Notes under the pieces: generated by a model
The model's database searches: none
Told to the model about the DNA's origin: nothing
Seen by the model: only the letters and a program-made list of their open reading frames with translations
Assembly: GCF_002097715.1 (NCBI RefSeq)
Contig: NZ_CP020738.1
Span: 2,666,001 to 2,730,000 of the forward strand
Length of the DNA stretch: 64,000 nt
Source: Burkholderia ubonensis subsp. mesacidophila
GTDB lineage: Bacteria > Pseudomonadota > Gammaproteobacteria > Burkholderiales > Burkholderiaceae
Reading direction: 5' to 3'
Shown here: piece by piece, positions 8,733 to 17,483 of the stretch
Numbering within the stretch: the stretch's first letter is position 1
Layout: every line of letters starts with the position of its first letter
Translations under genes and position numbers: made by a program

Positions 8733-10154
8733 ATGAAGCGATACGCGGCGCTGGCGCAGACGATAGCCGATTCCATTCGGCGCGGCGATCTGGTGCCCGG
8801 TGCGCGCATTCCGACCATTCGCGACGCCAGCAAGGCGTTCAAGGTCAGCCCGACGACCGTGTTCCGCGCCTATTACCTGCTCGAGAGCGAGGGCCTGATC
8901 GTCGCGCGAACGCGTTCCGGCTATTTCGTTTCGGACGTCGAAACCAAGCGCGTGCGGCCGGGCCACGGCCCGCCCCGCAAGACGCCCGCTGCACGCAGCG
9001 GCGTCGACGATGCGCTCGTCAGGCTCGTGGATTCCATCAAGGATCAGGACATCGTTCAGCTGGGTTCGGCGTTCGCCAGCTATTCGCTGTTCCCGATGGG
9101 CAGCCTGTGGCGCTGCGTGACGTCGGTGGCGCGCAACATGAATCGCACGCGGCTGCTGTCCGGCTTTCCGCCCGGGGACGAAGGGCTGCGCCGGCAGATT
9201 GCATTGCGGTACCTGATCGCGGGCGCGTCGTTGCCGATGGACGAAATCGTCATCACGACCGGCGCGCTGGAAGCGCTGACGCTGAGCCTGCAGGCGCTGA
9301 CGCGCCCGGGGGAAGTGATCGCGATCGAACGCCCGGCCTTCCACGCGGTGCTGCAGGCGGTGCAGCGCCTGCATCTGAAGGCCGTCGAAATTCCGGTCGA
9401 TCCACGCACGGGGCTCGATCTCGACGCACTCGCCGAAGCGCTCGACCGGCATCCGATCCGCGCCTGCTGGCTCATGACGTCGTTCCACAACCCGACCGGC
9501 GCGACGCTGTCCGACGAGCGCAAGCGCGCGCTGATCGACCTGCTCGCCGCGCATCAGGTGCCGCTGATCGAAGACGACGTCTACAGCGAACTGTATTTCG
9601 GGTCGACGCCGATGCGCCCGGCGAAACTGTACGACGATAGCGGACTCGTGCTTCATTGCGGCTCGTTTTCGAAATGCCTCGCGCCGGGTTTCCGCATCGG
9701 CTGGGTCGCAGCCGGGCGTTACGTGCACCAGATCCGGCAGGCGAAATGCGTCGCGGCGCCATCGGCCGACGTGCCGGCGCAACTGGCGATTTCGAGCTAT
9801 CTGCAGGACGGCGGATACGACCGCTTCCTGCGCAAGCTGCGGCGCAATCTCGCCGCGCATCAGGAGCAGATGCTCGCCGCGGTGCGCGCGTATTTTCCGC
9901 AGGGAACCGAAGTGTTCGCCCCGCTCGGCGGTTATTTCCTGTGGCTCGAATTGCCGCCGCGCGTGGACGCGCTGCGCCTGTTCGGCGCCGCGATGGAGAA
10001 CGGCATCAGCATCGCGCCCGGGCCGATCTTTTCCGCGACCGGGGGATTCCGCCGCTACGTCCGTCTCAACTACGGCCGCCCGTGGACGCCCGCCGTCGAA
10101 AACGCGATGCGGACCATCGGCGCGCTCGCGGCCCGGCAGCGGCACGTGCGCTAG
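8733..10154 (+). CDS. MocR-type transcriptional regulator (GntR helix-turn-helix fused to class I aminotransferase fold)
   Basis: 473 residues from the ATG at 8733, which has GAGGACAGG just upstream. The open frame begins earlier at 8598, but that extension is not conserved in character. Residues 1-75 form a winged GntR helix-turn-helix (IPTIRDASKAFKVSPTTVFRAY). Residues about 105-470 form a type I PLP aminotransferase-like domain, with the PLP-lysine candidate in HCGSFSKCLAPGFRIGW. MocR proteins sense PLP and an amine ligand and control a nearby gene. The target is unknown: candidates are the divergent propeller gene or the class I aldolase gene 160 bases downstream. Direct PdxR identity is possible but unsupported, since no pdx gene is adjacent. 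Confidence 0.9.
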   Translation: MKRYAALAQTIADSIRRGDLVPGARIPTIRDASKAFKVSPTTVFRAYYLLESEGLIVARTRSGYFVSDVETKRVRPGHGPPRKTPAARSGVDDALVRLVDSIKDQDIVQLGSAFASYSLFPMGSLWRCVTSVARNMNRTRLLSGFPPGDEGLRRQIALRYLIAGASLPMDEIVITTGALEALTLSLQALTRPGEVIAIERPAFHAVLQAVQRLHLKAVEIPVDPRTGLDLDALAEALDRHPIRACWLMTSFHNPTGATLSDERKRALIDLLAAHQVPLIEDDVYSELYFGSTPMRPAKLYDDSGLVLHCGSFSKCLAPGFRIGWVAAGRYVHQIRQAKCVAAPSADVPAQLAISSYLQDGGYDRFLRKLRRNLAAHQEQMLAAVRAYFPQGTEVFAPLGGYFLWLELPPRVDALRLFGAAMENGISIAPGPIFSATGGFRRYVRLNYGRPWTPAVENAMRTIGALAARQRHVR

Positions 10155-10317
10155 CACGGGGCATGCCTCGCACGCGCGCGCCCATCTTAATCATTGCGCG
10201 CCTTGCGTTCTGATCGACGCGCGACCAAAAATGAAGATCGGAAGGCCGGCGTTGCGACGCGCAACCGTCTGACCAGCACCCGCGTGGCGTCGCATCGCGG
10301 TCTTCATGGAGGATCAG

Positions 10318-11340
10318 ATGAGCACCGACAGCGAACTCCAGGCGACGATCGACGCCCTCGTGCAGGACGGCAAGGGCTTGCTGGCCGCCGACGAAAGCGG
10401 ACCGACCATCGCGAAGCGCTTCAAGACGATTGCGGTCGAATCGACTGACGAGAACCGCCGCGCGTGGCGCAGCCTGTTGCTGTCGACGCCGGGCCTCGGC
10501 GAATTCATCAGCGGCGTCATCCTGTATGAAGAGACGCTGGGACAACGCGCGGACGACGGCACGCCGTTGCCCGAACTCGCCGAGCGCCAACGGATCGTGC
10601 CCGGCATCAAGGTCGACGCGGGCAAGATCCCACTCGCGCACGCGCCGGGCGACGAAATCACGCAAGGGCTGGACGGGCTCGCGATTCGCGTCGATCGCTA
10701 CAAGCAGCAAGGCGCGCGTTTCGCAAAGTGGCGCGCGGTGTACAACGTGTCCGACACGCTGCCGAGCCGCGTCGCGATCGAAGCGAACGCCGAGGCGCTG
10801 GCACGCTATGCGGCGATCTGCCAGGAGGCCGGCGTCGTGCCGATCGTCGAGCCGGAAGTGCTGATCGACGGCGATCATTCGCTCGCGCGTTGCGCGGCCG
10901 TGACCGACGCGGTGCTGCACGCGGTGTTCGACGCGCTGCATCGGCATCGGGTCGTGCTGGCGCACATGCTGCTCAAGCCCAGCATGGTCGTCCCGGGCAA
11001 AGCGCATGCGGCGCAGCCGGCACCCGCGGTGATCGCCGACGCGACGGTTCGTCTGTTGCGCGGCGTCGTGCCGGCCGAAGTCCCCGGCATCTTCTTCCTG
11101 TCCGGCGGGCAGACGCCCGAGGAAGCGACGGCCAATCTCGACGCGATGAATCGCCTGTCCGGACGGCCGTGGCTGTTGAGCTTTTCCTATGGACGCGCGC
11201 TGCAGGAACCGCCGCTTGCAGCCTGGAAGGGACAGGCGGCCAATGTGCGCGACGCGCAGCAAGCGCTGCTCCTGCGCGCGCGCCTGAACGGTGCGGCGTG
11301 CCGCGGTCGGTACGACGCCGCCATGGAGCGCGCTGCGTGA
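10318..11340 (+). CDS. Fructose-bisphosphate aldolase, class I
   Basis: 340 residues, the normal length for metal-independent class I aldolases. The start at 10318 is preferred over the in-frame ATG at 10306 because the GGAGGA ribosome-binding site lies between the two. Family motifs include GKGLLAADESGPTIAKRF near the N-terminus, the Schiff-base segment LLKPSMVVPG (Lys220) and FLSGGQTPEEATANLDAMN. It cleaves fructose-1,6-bisphosphate to dihydroxyacetone phosphate and glyceraldehyde-3-phosphate in the cytoplasm. Burkholderia normally uses a class II enzyme in the main chromosome, so this is likely a second, condition-specific aldolase. It stands between a MocR regulator and a zinc-ribbon membrane protein. 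Confidence 0.95.
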   Translation: MSTDSELQATIDALVQDGKGLLAADESGPTIAKRFKTIAVESTDENRRAWRSLLLSTPGLGEFISGVILYEETLGQRADDGTPLPELAERQRIVPGIKVDAGKIPLAHAPGDEITQGLDGLAIRVDRYKQQGARFAKWRAVYNVSDTLPSRVAIEANAEALARYAAICQEAGVVPIVEPEVLIDGDHSLARCAAVTDAVLHAVFDALHRHRVVLAHMLLKPSMVVPGKAHAAQPAPAVIADATVRLLRGVVPAEVPGIFFLSGGQTPEEATANLDAMNRLSGRPWLLSFSYGRALQEPPLAAWKGQAANVRDAQQALLLRARLNGAACRGRYDAAMERAA

Positions 11341-11395
11341 ATGGATTCGGGTGGATTTCGTTCAGTCGGTTGCGCGGATCTGCCCTCGTCGAACG

Positions 11396-12217
11396 ATGCG
11401 AGTCCTGCTCAACCGGAAAGTCATCGCGCGCGACACCCTGACGGGTGCGCTGAACGCGCATGCCAGATCGCGACAGGCGGCCTGTTATCGCTGCAGGGAG
11501 TGCGGCTTCGTCGCTTTCCGCGCGCTCGAGCACTGCCCCGTGTGCGGGATGCGGAACTGGCCGTTCGATGCGCGTGCCGTCAGCCCGGCGCGGCCGCCGT
11601 TCGACAGCTGGCCCATGCGCATCGCGCGTTCACTTCATCACGCCGCCATCCATCAGCCGCGCGCGTCGTCGGCGCCGTTGCTGAGCCTCGTGACGCTCGT
11701 GCTGGTGTTCGGCGGGTACGTCGCGTTCGACAAGATGTGCCAGGCGGACCCCGTCTGCCGCGCACCGGACCTGCCGAGTGCAACGGTGATCATCGGCGGC
11801 TTGCGCGCGCCGGCGGAACGGGTGACGCCGCCTGGCGATCCGGCGCTGCCGATGCCGCCGCCCGCCTATCCGTTTTATTCGCTCGACGAAGAACAACTCG
11901 CGGCCAACACGGAAAGCGGCCCGAGCGCGGGTCAAGCCGTTGACCGGACGATCGCAAGCGCTGCGCCGGCCGACGCGCAGCATCCGACCACCGCGCGCGC
12001 GCCGGATGCGATGGTTGCCGCGCGCCCGTGCACGGCCCGTGCCGCACCCGGCTGCGCGGGAGCGCATGCCGCGCCGATACGCACCGCGGAACTGCGGAAC
12101 AGGCCCTTCCCGACGCATCACACGCATGGGATACGCCGCGTCGGCGCGCGCCCCGAGCCGGGACGGCGGCCGGCGTCGAACGAGATGGATCTTGCCAGAC
12201 TCTATCGCGGGCACTAG
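11396..12217 (+). CDS. Unknown protein with N-terminal zinc ribbon and one membrane segment
   Basis: 273 residues from the ATG at 11396; the frame is open upstream to 11291, overlapping the aldolase gene, but that part has no domain character. Residues 22-45 contain two CxxC pairs (CYRCREC and CPVCG) separated by 15 residues, a rubredoxin/zinc-ribbon-like knuckle. A single hydrophobic segment follows at about residues 94-112. The C-terminal 150 residues are rich in Ala, Pro and Arg and look disordered. No family is recognised. The gene ends before a strong hairpin and may be cotranscribed with the aldolase gene (55 bases upstream). Confidence 0.6.
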   Translation: MRVLLNRKVIARDTLTGALNAHARSRQAACYRCRECGFVAFRALEHCPVCGMRNWPFDARAVSPARPPFDSWPMRIARSLHHAAIHQPRASSAPLLSLVTLVLVFGGYVAFDKMCQADPVCRAPDLPSATVIIGGLRAPAERVTPPGDPALPMPPPAYPFYSLDEEQLAANTESGPSAGQAVDRTIASAAPADAQHPTTARAPDAMVAARPCTARAAPGCAGAHAAPIRTAELRNRPFPTHHTHGIRRVGARPEPGRRPASNEMDLARLYRGH

Positions 12218-12230
12218 CAGCCCGCATGCA

Positions 12231-12268
12231 CGAAGGGGCCGGGGCGTTCGACCGCCCCGGCCCCTTCG
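12231..12268. terminator. Strong GC-rich hairpin between convergent genes
   Basis: A perfect 16-base-pair stem (CGAAGGGGCCGGGGCG and its complement) closes a six-base loop. It sits between the zinc-ribbon protein gene and fdhA, which converge. There is no long T run on either side, so it is a probable but not textbook terminator. Confidence 0.65.
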
Positions 12269-12289
12269 ATTACCGCGCCGTCAGCCGCG

Positions 12290-13486
12290 TTACGCCGCCA
12301 GCAGGCCGTGCGGATCGATGACGAATTTGCGCGGCGCGCCGCCGTCGAACTTCTTGTAGCCCTCCGGTGCCTGGTCGAGCGAGATCACCGTGACGTTGAC
12401 GATCTGCGCGATCGGCAGCCGGTCGAACAGGATCGCCTGCATCAGGTTGCGGTTGTACTTCAGCACCGGCGTCTGCCCCGTGAAGAACGAATGCGACTTC
12501 GCCCAGCCGAGGCCGAAGCGGATGCTCAGGCTGCCGTGCTGCGCGGCCTTGTCCTTCGCGCCCGGATCGTCGGTCACGTACAGGCCCGGAATGCCGATCG
12601 CGCCCGCCGGCCGCGTGATTTCCATCAGCGAGTTCAGCACCGTCGCGGGCGCCTCTTCCGAGTGGCCGGACGAGCCGTGGCCGTGCGCCTCGAAGCCGAC
12701 GCAATCGACCGCGCAATCGATCTCCGGCGTGCCGAGAATCTGCGCGATCTGCTCGCCGAGCGTCGCATCCAGCGACAGGTCGACCGTCTCGAAGCCCATC
12801 GCCCGCGCATGCGCGAGGCGCTCCGCGTTCATGTCGCCGACGATCGTGACCGCCGCGCCGAGCAGGCGCGCGGAAGCGGCCGCCGCCATCCCGACCGGGC
12901 CCGCGCCCGCGATGTACACCGTCGAGCCGGGCTTCACGCCCGCGCTCACCGCGCCGTGATAACCGGTCGGCAGGATGTCCGACAGGCACGTGAGGTCGCG
13001 GATCTTCGCCATCGCCTGGTCGCGGTCGGGGAACTTCAGCAGGTTGAAATCCGCGTACGGCACCAGCACGTACTCGGCCTGCCCGCCGATCCAGCCGCCC
13101 ATGTCGACGTAGCCGTAAGCGCCGCCCGCGCGCGACGGGTTCACGTTCAGGCACACGCCGGTATGCGTTTCCTTGCACATCGCGCAGCGGCCGCACGCGA
13201 CGTTGAACGGCACCGACACGAGATCGCCGAGCTTCAGCGTCTCGACGTCGCGGCCGACTTCCACCACCTCGCCGGTGATCTCGTGGCCGAGCACGAGACC
13301 GACCGGCGCCGTCGTGCGGCCGCGCACCATATGCTGGTCGGAACCGCAGATGTTCGTGCTCACCACCTTCAGGATCACGCCGTGGCCGATCGCGCGGCCG
13401 CTCGGATCGACCATCTTCGGATAATCGATATTCTGCACCTCGACCTGGCCCGGCCCAAGATAGACGACCCCTCGATTGCTGCTCAT
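12290..13486 (-). CDS. fdhA: Glutathione-independent formaldehyde dehydrogenase
   Basis: 398 residues, the same length class as Pseudomonas putida formaldehyde dehydrogenase, a zinc-dependent medium-chain dehydrogenase that oxidises formaldehyde to formate with NAD. Residues around 46 hold the catalytic zinc ligand (NICGSDQHM). The structural zinc lobe follows with CGRCAMCKETHTGVC. A Rossmann motif VYIAGAGPVGMAAAASARLLG begins near residue 185. The start at 13486 gives MSSNRGVVYLGPG, typical of the family. It has no partner gene. Given the nearby betaine/dimethylglycine demethylation genes, it probably detoxifies formaldehyde released by N-demethylation. Confidence 0.93.
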   Translation of the reverse strand: MSSNRGVVYLGPGQVEVQNIDYPKMVDPSGRAIGHGVILKVVSTNICGSDQHMVRGRTTAPVGLVLGHEITGEVVEVGRDVETLKLGDLVSVPFNVACGRCAMCKETHTGVCLNVNPSRAGGAYGYVDMGGWIGGQAEYVLVPYADFNLLKFPDRDQAMAKIRDLTCLSDILPTGYHGAVSAGVKPGSTVYIAGAGPVGMAAAASARLLGAAVTIVGDMNAERLAHARAMGFETVDLSLDATLGEQIAQILGTPEIDCAVDCVGFEAHGHGSSGHSEEAPATVLNSLMEITRPAGAIGIPGLYVTDDPGAKDKAAQHGSLSIRFGLGWAKSHSFFTGQTPVLKYNRNLMQAILFDRLPIAQIVNVTVISLDQAPEGYKKFDGGAPRKFVIDPHGLLAA

Positions 13487-13689
13487 CGCATTGTCTCCAT
13501 GTCTCGTTGGATGGCGCTGCCGCGCACGACAGCGTGCTGTTCGAGAGTAGACCGGGACATGGGGGCACCGATGTCTCAAACGCGACATGCGTTTGAATCG
13601 TGCCGACATCGGCGGCCGGAGGACGTGGATGGGCAAGGCGCCGGCTTTTTCGCGCCAGCGGTCCGGCGCGTATGGATCACCCGTATGGA

Positions 13690-14880
13690 TCACCCTCCCT
13701 GGTTGTCGCGAATCACCGCCGCTGCGGCCGCCTCCGCCTCGCTCGCGACGCCGTCGTGCACGCGCGTGCTTTCCGCCGGCGTCGGCGGCTCGCTGTCGAG
13801 CGCGTGCCCGCCGCGATCGTGCGTATCGACGCTCGCCCGCATCGACAGCCCGACGCGCAACGGATGCGCGGCGAGATCCGCCGCGTCGATCGAGATCACG
13901 ACCGGCACGCGCTGCACGACCTTGATCCAGTTGCCGGCCGCGTTCTGCGACGGCAGCATCGAGAACGCGCTGCCCGTCCCCGCCGAAAAACCCTGCACGC
14001 GGCCGCGATAGACGACCCGCGCGCCATAGATGTCCGACACGATCTCGACCGGCTGGCCGACGCGCATGTGCCGGATCTGCCCTTCCTTGAAGTTCGCCTC
14101 GACCCACAGGCGCTTCAACTGCACGATCGACATCAGCGGCACGCCGGGTCCGACCTGCTGCCCGACCTGCACCGCGCGCTGGCCGACGGTGCCATCGACC
14201 GGCGCGACGATCGTCGTGCGCTTCAGGTTGCGGTACGCAAGCTTGAACTGCGCGGCCGCCTGCACGACGGCCGGGCTCTCGTCGACCGGCAGCTTGCTGC
14301 CGAGCGCACGCGCCGCGTCTAGCTGCGCTTGCGCGGCCGCGAGATTCGCCTGCGCGCCTGCAACGGCCGCGCGGGCGCGCGCCAGCTCCTCCGGCGCGAC
14401 GATCTCGACCGATGCGCCCGCGCGCGCCGCGAGCGCACGCTGCGCGAGCGACAGGTCCGCGCGCCGCGCGTTCACCGCTTCCACGTACATCGTGTTCGAG
14501 ATCTTCGCGTTCGCGACCTGCCGCACCGCCTGCGCGAGCTGCGCCTTCGCCTGCGCGAACGCAACCGACGCCTCCGTGTCGTCGAGCCGCACGAGCACCT
14601 GCCCGGCGCGCACCGGGTGAGTGTCGCCGGCCAGCACGTCGGTGACCGTGCCCGGCACCTGCGCGGCGATCTGCACGATGGCGCCGGCCACGTACGCGTC
14701 GTCGGTTTCCTCGTAGTAGCGGTCGCGGATCCACCACGCCGCGAGCCACGCGATGGCGGCCAGCAGCACGGCCGCGAAGAACACGAGAAAGCGCTTGCGG
14801 CGCGTCGCGCGCCGTGCGTCGAGTGCGGCATCGGCCTGCGATGCCGGCATGGGAGCGGTGTGAAGGTTGTCGTGGTGCAT
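13690..14880 (-). CDS. EmrA/HlyD-type membrane fusion protein of the rhamnolipid operon
   Basis: 396 residues. A cytoplasmic basic start is followed by one membrane anchor at about residues 30-50, then a barrel-sandwich/lipoyl half-motif (GAIVQIAAQVPGTVTDVL), a long alpha-helical hairpin and the second half-motif (GTVGQRAVQVGQQVGPGVPL). This is the EmrA type of periplasmic adaptor, which pairs with DHA2-class MFS pumps. Its start codon directly follows the outer-membrane-factor stop with no gap, and it is the last gene of the seven-gene rhl operon. The likely job is to link the MFS pump to the outer-membrane channel for rhamnolipid export; this role is inferred from position. Confidence 0.88.
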   Translation of the reverse strand: MHHDNLHTAPMPASQADAALDARRATRRKRFLVFFAAVLLAAIAWLAAWWIRDRYYEETDDAYVAGAIVQIAAQVPGTVTDVLAGDTHPVRAGQVLVRLDDTEASVAFAQAKAQLAQAVRQVANAKISNTMYVEAVNARRADLSLAQRALAARAGASVEIVAPEELARARAAVAGAQANLAAAQAQLDAARALGSKLPVDESPAVVQAAAQFKLAYRNLKRTTIVAPVDGTVGQRAVQVGQQVGPGVPLMSIVQLKRLWVEANFKEGQIRHMRVGQPVEIVSDIYGARVVYRGRVQGFSAGTGSAFSMLPSQNAAGNWIKVVQRVPVVISIDAADLAAHPLRVGLSMRASVDTHDRGGHALDSEPPTPAESTRVHDGVASEAEAAAAAVIRDNQGG

Positions 14881-16515
14881 TCAGTCGCTTTGCGTGACGA
14901 CCAGGCGGTCGTGCTGGAACATCGGATTCGACGGCGCGTCGGACAGGCTTGGGCCGGCGGCCGGCGCGCGCGCGATCGCGGTTCGGTTAGCGGATGCAGC
15001 GCCGCGCTTCGCATGTGCGTTCGGCGTTGCGCGCGCCGCCGGCGCCGGGTCCGAGTCGAAGCCGCCGCCGAGCGCGCCGATCAGCCCGACGCGCAGCGTG
15101 CGCTGCTTGCCGAGCAGGTCGATCAGTTGCGTGCGCTCGTCGATCAGCGACAGCTGCGCGACGTCGACGTCCTTCTGCATCAGCAGCCCGCGCCGGTGAC
15201 GGTCGGTCGCGATCTGCACGATCTTCTGCGCGGCGGCCACCGCGTCCTGCTGCTGCGCGACGAGCGCCTGCGAGGTCTGCAGCGACGAGACGAGCTGCGC
15301 GACCTGCCCGAGCGCGTCGTCGACGGTCTTGTTGTACAGGCCGATCGCGACGTCCGCCTGCGCGACGTCCGCGCCGAGCTTCGCCTTCAGCCGGCCGCGG
15401 TCGAAGATCGGCAGCGACACCGCCGGGCCGACCGAGCCAGCCAGCGCGTCGCGCGAGAACAGCGACGCGGGCGTCAGCGCGAACACGCCGCCGAGCCCGA
15501 TGAGGTTCACGTCCGGAAAGAACTGCGCGCGCGTCGAGTCGGCGTTCGCATACGCGGCCTCGACGCGCAGCCGCGCGGCGACGATGTCGGGCCGGCGGCC
15601 GAGCAGGCCGGCCGGCAGCCGCGCGGGCAGCGCCGCATCGCCGAACGCGCCGAATTTGCCGACGTTGGGCCGCTGCAGCGCGAGACCGCGTTCCGGGCCG
15701 CGCCCCGACAGCACGCCGAGCTGCAGTTGCGCGAGCTTGATCTGCTCGTCGTTCAGCGCGATCTGCCCGAGCAGGCGGCTGCGCTTGATCGATGCGTCGC
15801 TCGCGTCGTACGCGTTGTCGATGCCGCGCGCGGTGCGCTCGCGCAGCACCGTCGTGACCCGCTGGCTGACCTTCATCTTCTGCTGCAGCAGGTCGCGCGC
15901 CGCGTAGGCCTGGTCGAGCTGGCAGTAGACGGTGACGATCGCGGTCGACATCGCAAGCCGCACCTGGTCGGCCTCGACGCGCGCCGCGTCGCGCAGCGAC
16001 ATCAGGCTCTTCGTCGCGGCCTTGTTCCTGCCCCACAGGTCGAGCTGGTAGTTCAGCGCGACGAACGCCGACGACGGCGACGCGGCCGGATCGCCGAAGA
16101 TCTGCACCGGCACCTTGTAGCCGCCGATCGTCACGTCGGCGATGTCGCCCGGCTGCGGCATGCGCGCGCGGTTGACCGTCGCGCCGGCGGTGCCGGTCAG
16201 CCCGGTCAGCGCGTCGAACTGCTGCAGCTGCGCCTGCGCGATCCGCAGCCGCGCCTGCGCGACCTGCAGGTCCGGATTCTGCTGCAGTGCCTCCGCGACC
16301 AGCTGATCGAGCTGCGGGTCCTGCAACTGCCTGACCCAGTCCGGCGCGGGCCACGCGCCGGCCGCGCCGGGGCCGGCCGTGTGCGCGAGCGCATCGTCGG
16401 CCGGCGCGCGCAACGACAGCGACGGCAGGAACCCCGACGGCGCGCAGCCGCTCAACGCCAGCAATGCGGCCAACGCGCCGGCCGTCCAGCCGGTCTTCTT
16501 CCTCGAACTCCGCAT
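14881..16515 (-). CDS. NodT-family outer membrane efflux lipoprotein of the rhamnolipid operon
   Basis: 544 residues from the ATG at 16515. The frame is open much further upstream, through the rhlC, MFS and rhlB region, but those are other genes. The N-terminus MRSSRKKTGWTAGALAALLA ends in LSGC, a lipobox giving a lipid-modified cysteine at about residue 23. Two TolC-type coiled-coil repeats follow, with NPDLQVAQARLRIAQAQLQ in the first half and family motifs such as GRRPDIVAAR near residue 318. The C-terminal 60 residues are a low-complexity Ala-rich tail. It should form the outer-membrane channel of a tripartite pump with the EmrA-like adaptor and the MFS protein. Eight bases separate it from rhlC. 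Confidence 0.9.
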   Translation of the reverse strand: MRSSRKKTGWTAGALAALLALSGCAPSGFLPSLSLRAPADDALAHTAGPGAAGAWPAPDWVRQLQDPQLDQLVAEALQQNPDLQVAQARLRIAQAQLQQFDALTGLTGTAGATVNRARMPQPGDIADVTIGGYKVPVQIFGDPAASPSSAFVALNYQLDLWGRNKAATKSLMSLRDAARVEADQVRLAMSTAIVTVYCQLDQAYAARDLLQQKMKVSQRVTTVLRERTARGIDNAYDASDASIKRSRLLGQIALNDEQIKLAQLQLGVLSGRGPERGLALQRPNVGKFGAFGDAALPARLPAGLLGRRPDIVAARLRVEAAYANADSTRAQFFPDVNLIGLGGVFALTPASLFSRDALAGSVGPAVSLPIFDRGRLKAKLGADVAQADVAIGLYNKTVDDALGQVAQLVSSLQTSQALVAQQQDAVAAAQKIVQIATDRHRRGLLMQKDVDVAQLSLIDERTQLIDLLGKQRTLRVGLIGALGGGFDSDPAPAARATPNAHAKRGAASANRTAIARAPAAGPSLSDAPSNPMFQHDRLVVTQSD

Positions 16516-16523
16516 CGCCGCCC

Positions 16524-17462
16524 TCACCCTTGTCGCACGTGCGGCACCCGCGCGGCCAGGCGCGGACGCGTGCGCTCGAGCGGGCCGAGCCGGCCGAACA
16601 GCCCGTCGGCGATGCCGAGCACCATGCCGCCGAGCTTCGCGAGCTTGTCGCGTTCGACGAGCACGATCTGCACGATCTGCCATAGCGTCAGCAGGCTCGG
16701 CACGATCGCCACCGGAAAGCGCAGGCCGTACTGCATGCCGAGCTGCACGGCGTTGCGCGCGCCGTAATAGCGCCGCTGCCACGGATGATTCGTCGACGTG
16801 ATCGCGAAAGGACCGATCGCATGGCGCCGCTTCGCGCCGATCCGGTGCGGCAGCACGAGCGACGGCACGACGTAGAGCGGCACGTTGCGCGCGAGCGCGC
16901 GGAAGGAGTATTCGGTGTCGACGTGATCGATGAAGAGCGTCTCGTCGAACGGGCCGAGCGCGTCGTACGCGTCGCGCGACACGACGCAGCCCGACGAGAT
17001 CAGGAACGCGCAGCGCTGCATCGCGGCGCCCGGCTCGATCGACAGGCGGCGCAGCGTGAGGCCGTTGGACGACAGCTCCGGCAGGAAGCTGCGCGCGTTC
17101 TCGTCGAAGATGCGCGGGCCGGCCAGGAACGCGCGCGGCGCGAGCCCCGCGCAGACGCCGCGCATCGCCGGGAAGTAAGCCTCCGGCACCGTCGAATCCT
17201 GGTCGAACAAGGCGACCGCGTCGACCTGCTCGCGAAACAGCGTCGCGAGCCCCGCGTTGAACGCGCCCGCGATGCCGCCGCGGTTGCCGTGATGCAGCAG
17301 CGCGATGCGGTCGCGCGCGCAGACGTCGCGGGCCCGCGCGTCCGGCTGCGGCGTGTTGTCGACGACGAGCAGCGCGTCGCTGGCGCGCCGCAGCGCGTCG
17401 AGCGCCGCGAGCTGCGCGTCGGTCGGGTGGTAGAGAATCACGAGCGCGCCGAGTGCCGCCAT
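16524..17462 (-). CDS. rhlC: Rhamnosyltransferase 2 (second rhamnose transfer), RhlC
   Basis: 312 residues from the ATG at 17462, supported by CGGAGG six bases upstream; an ATG at 17480 is less well placed. This is a GT2-type glycosyltransferase with the early LVILYHPTDAQ strand, the nucleotide-binding segment HHGNRGGIAGAFNAGL and the metal-binding FDQDSTVPEAY. Hydrophobic stretches near residue 250 fit membrane association. RhlC adds the second dTDP-L-rhamnose to mono-rhamnolipid, producing di-rhamnolipid. Other GT2 rhamnosyltransferases of O-antigen loci are similar, but the rhlA and rhlB neighbours make RhlC by far the best call. Confidence 0.93.
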   Translation of the reverse strand: MAALGALVILYHPTDAQLAALDALRRASDALLVVDNTPQPDARARDVCARDRIALLHHGNRGGIAGAFNAGLATLFREQVDAVALFDQDSTVPEAYFPAMRGVCAGLAPRAFLAGPRIFDENARSFLPELSSNGLTLRRLSIEPGAAMQRCAFLISSGCVVSRDAYDALGPFDETLFIDHVDTEYSFRALARNVPLYVVPSLVLPHRIGAKRRHAIGPFAITSTNHPWQRRYYGARNAVQLGMQYGLRFPVAIVPSLLTLWQIVQIVLVERDKLAKLGGMVLGIADGLFGRLGPLERTRPRLAARVPHVRQG

Positions 17463-17483
17463 GTTGCCTCCGGGAAGCAATGC

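Noticed and set aside
14329..16767. An 812-codon plus-strand open frame opposite the efflux genes
   Set aside because: Its composition is Arg-, Ala- and Val-rich with no domain, and it is the antisense of clear lipoprotein and adaptor genes. G+C-rich codon bias creates such long frames.
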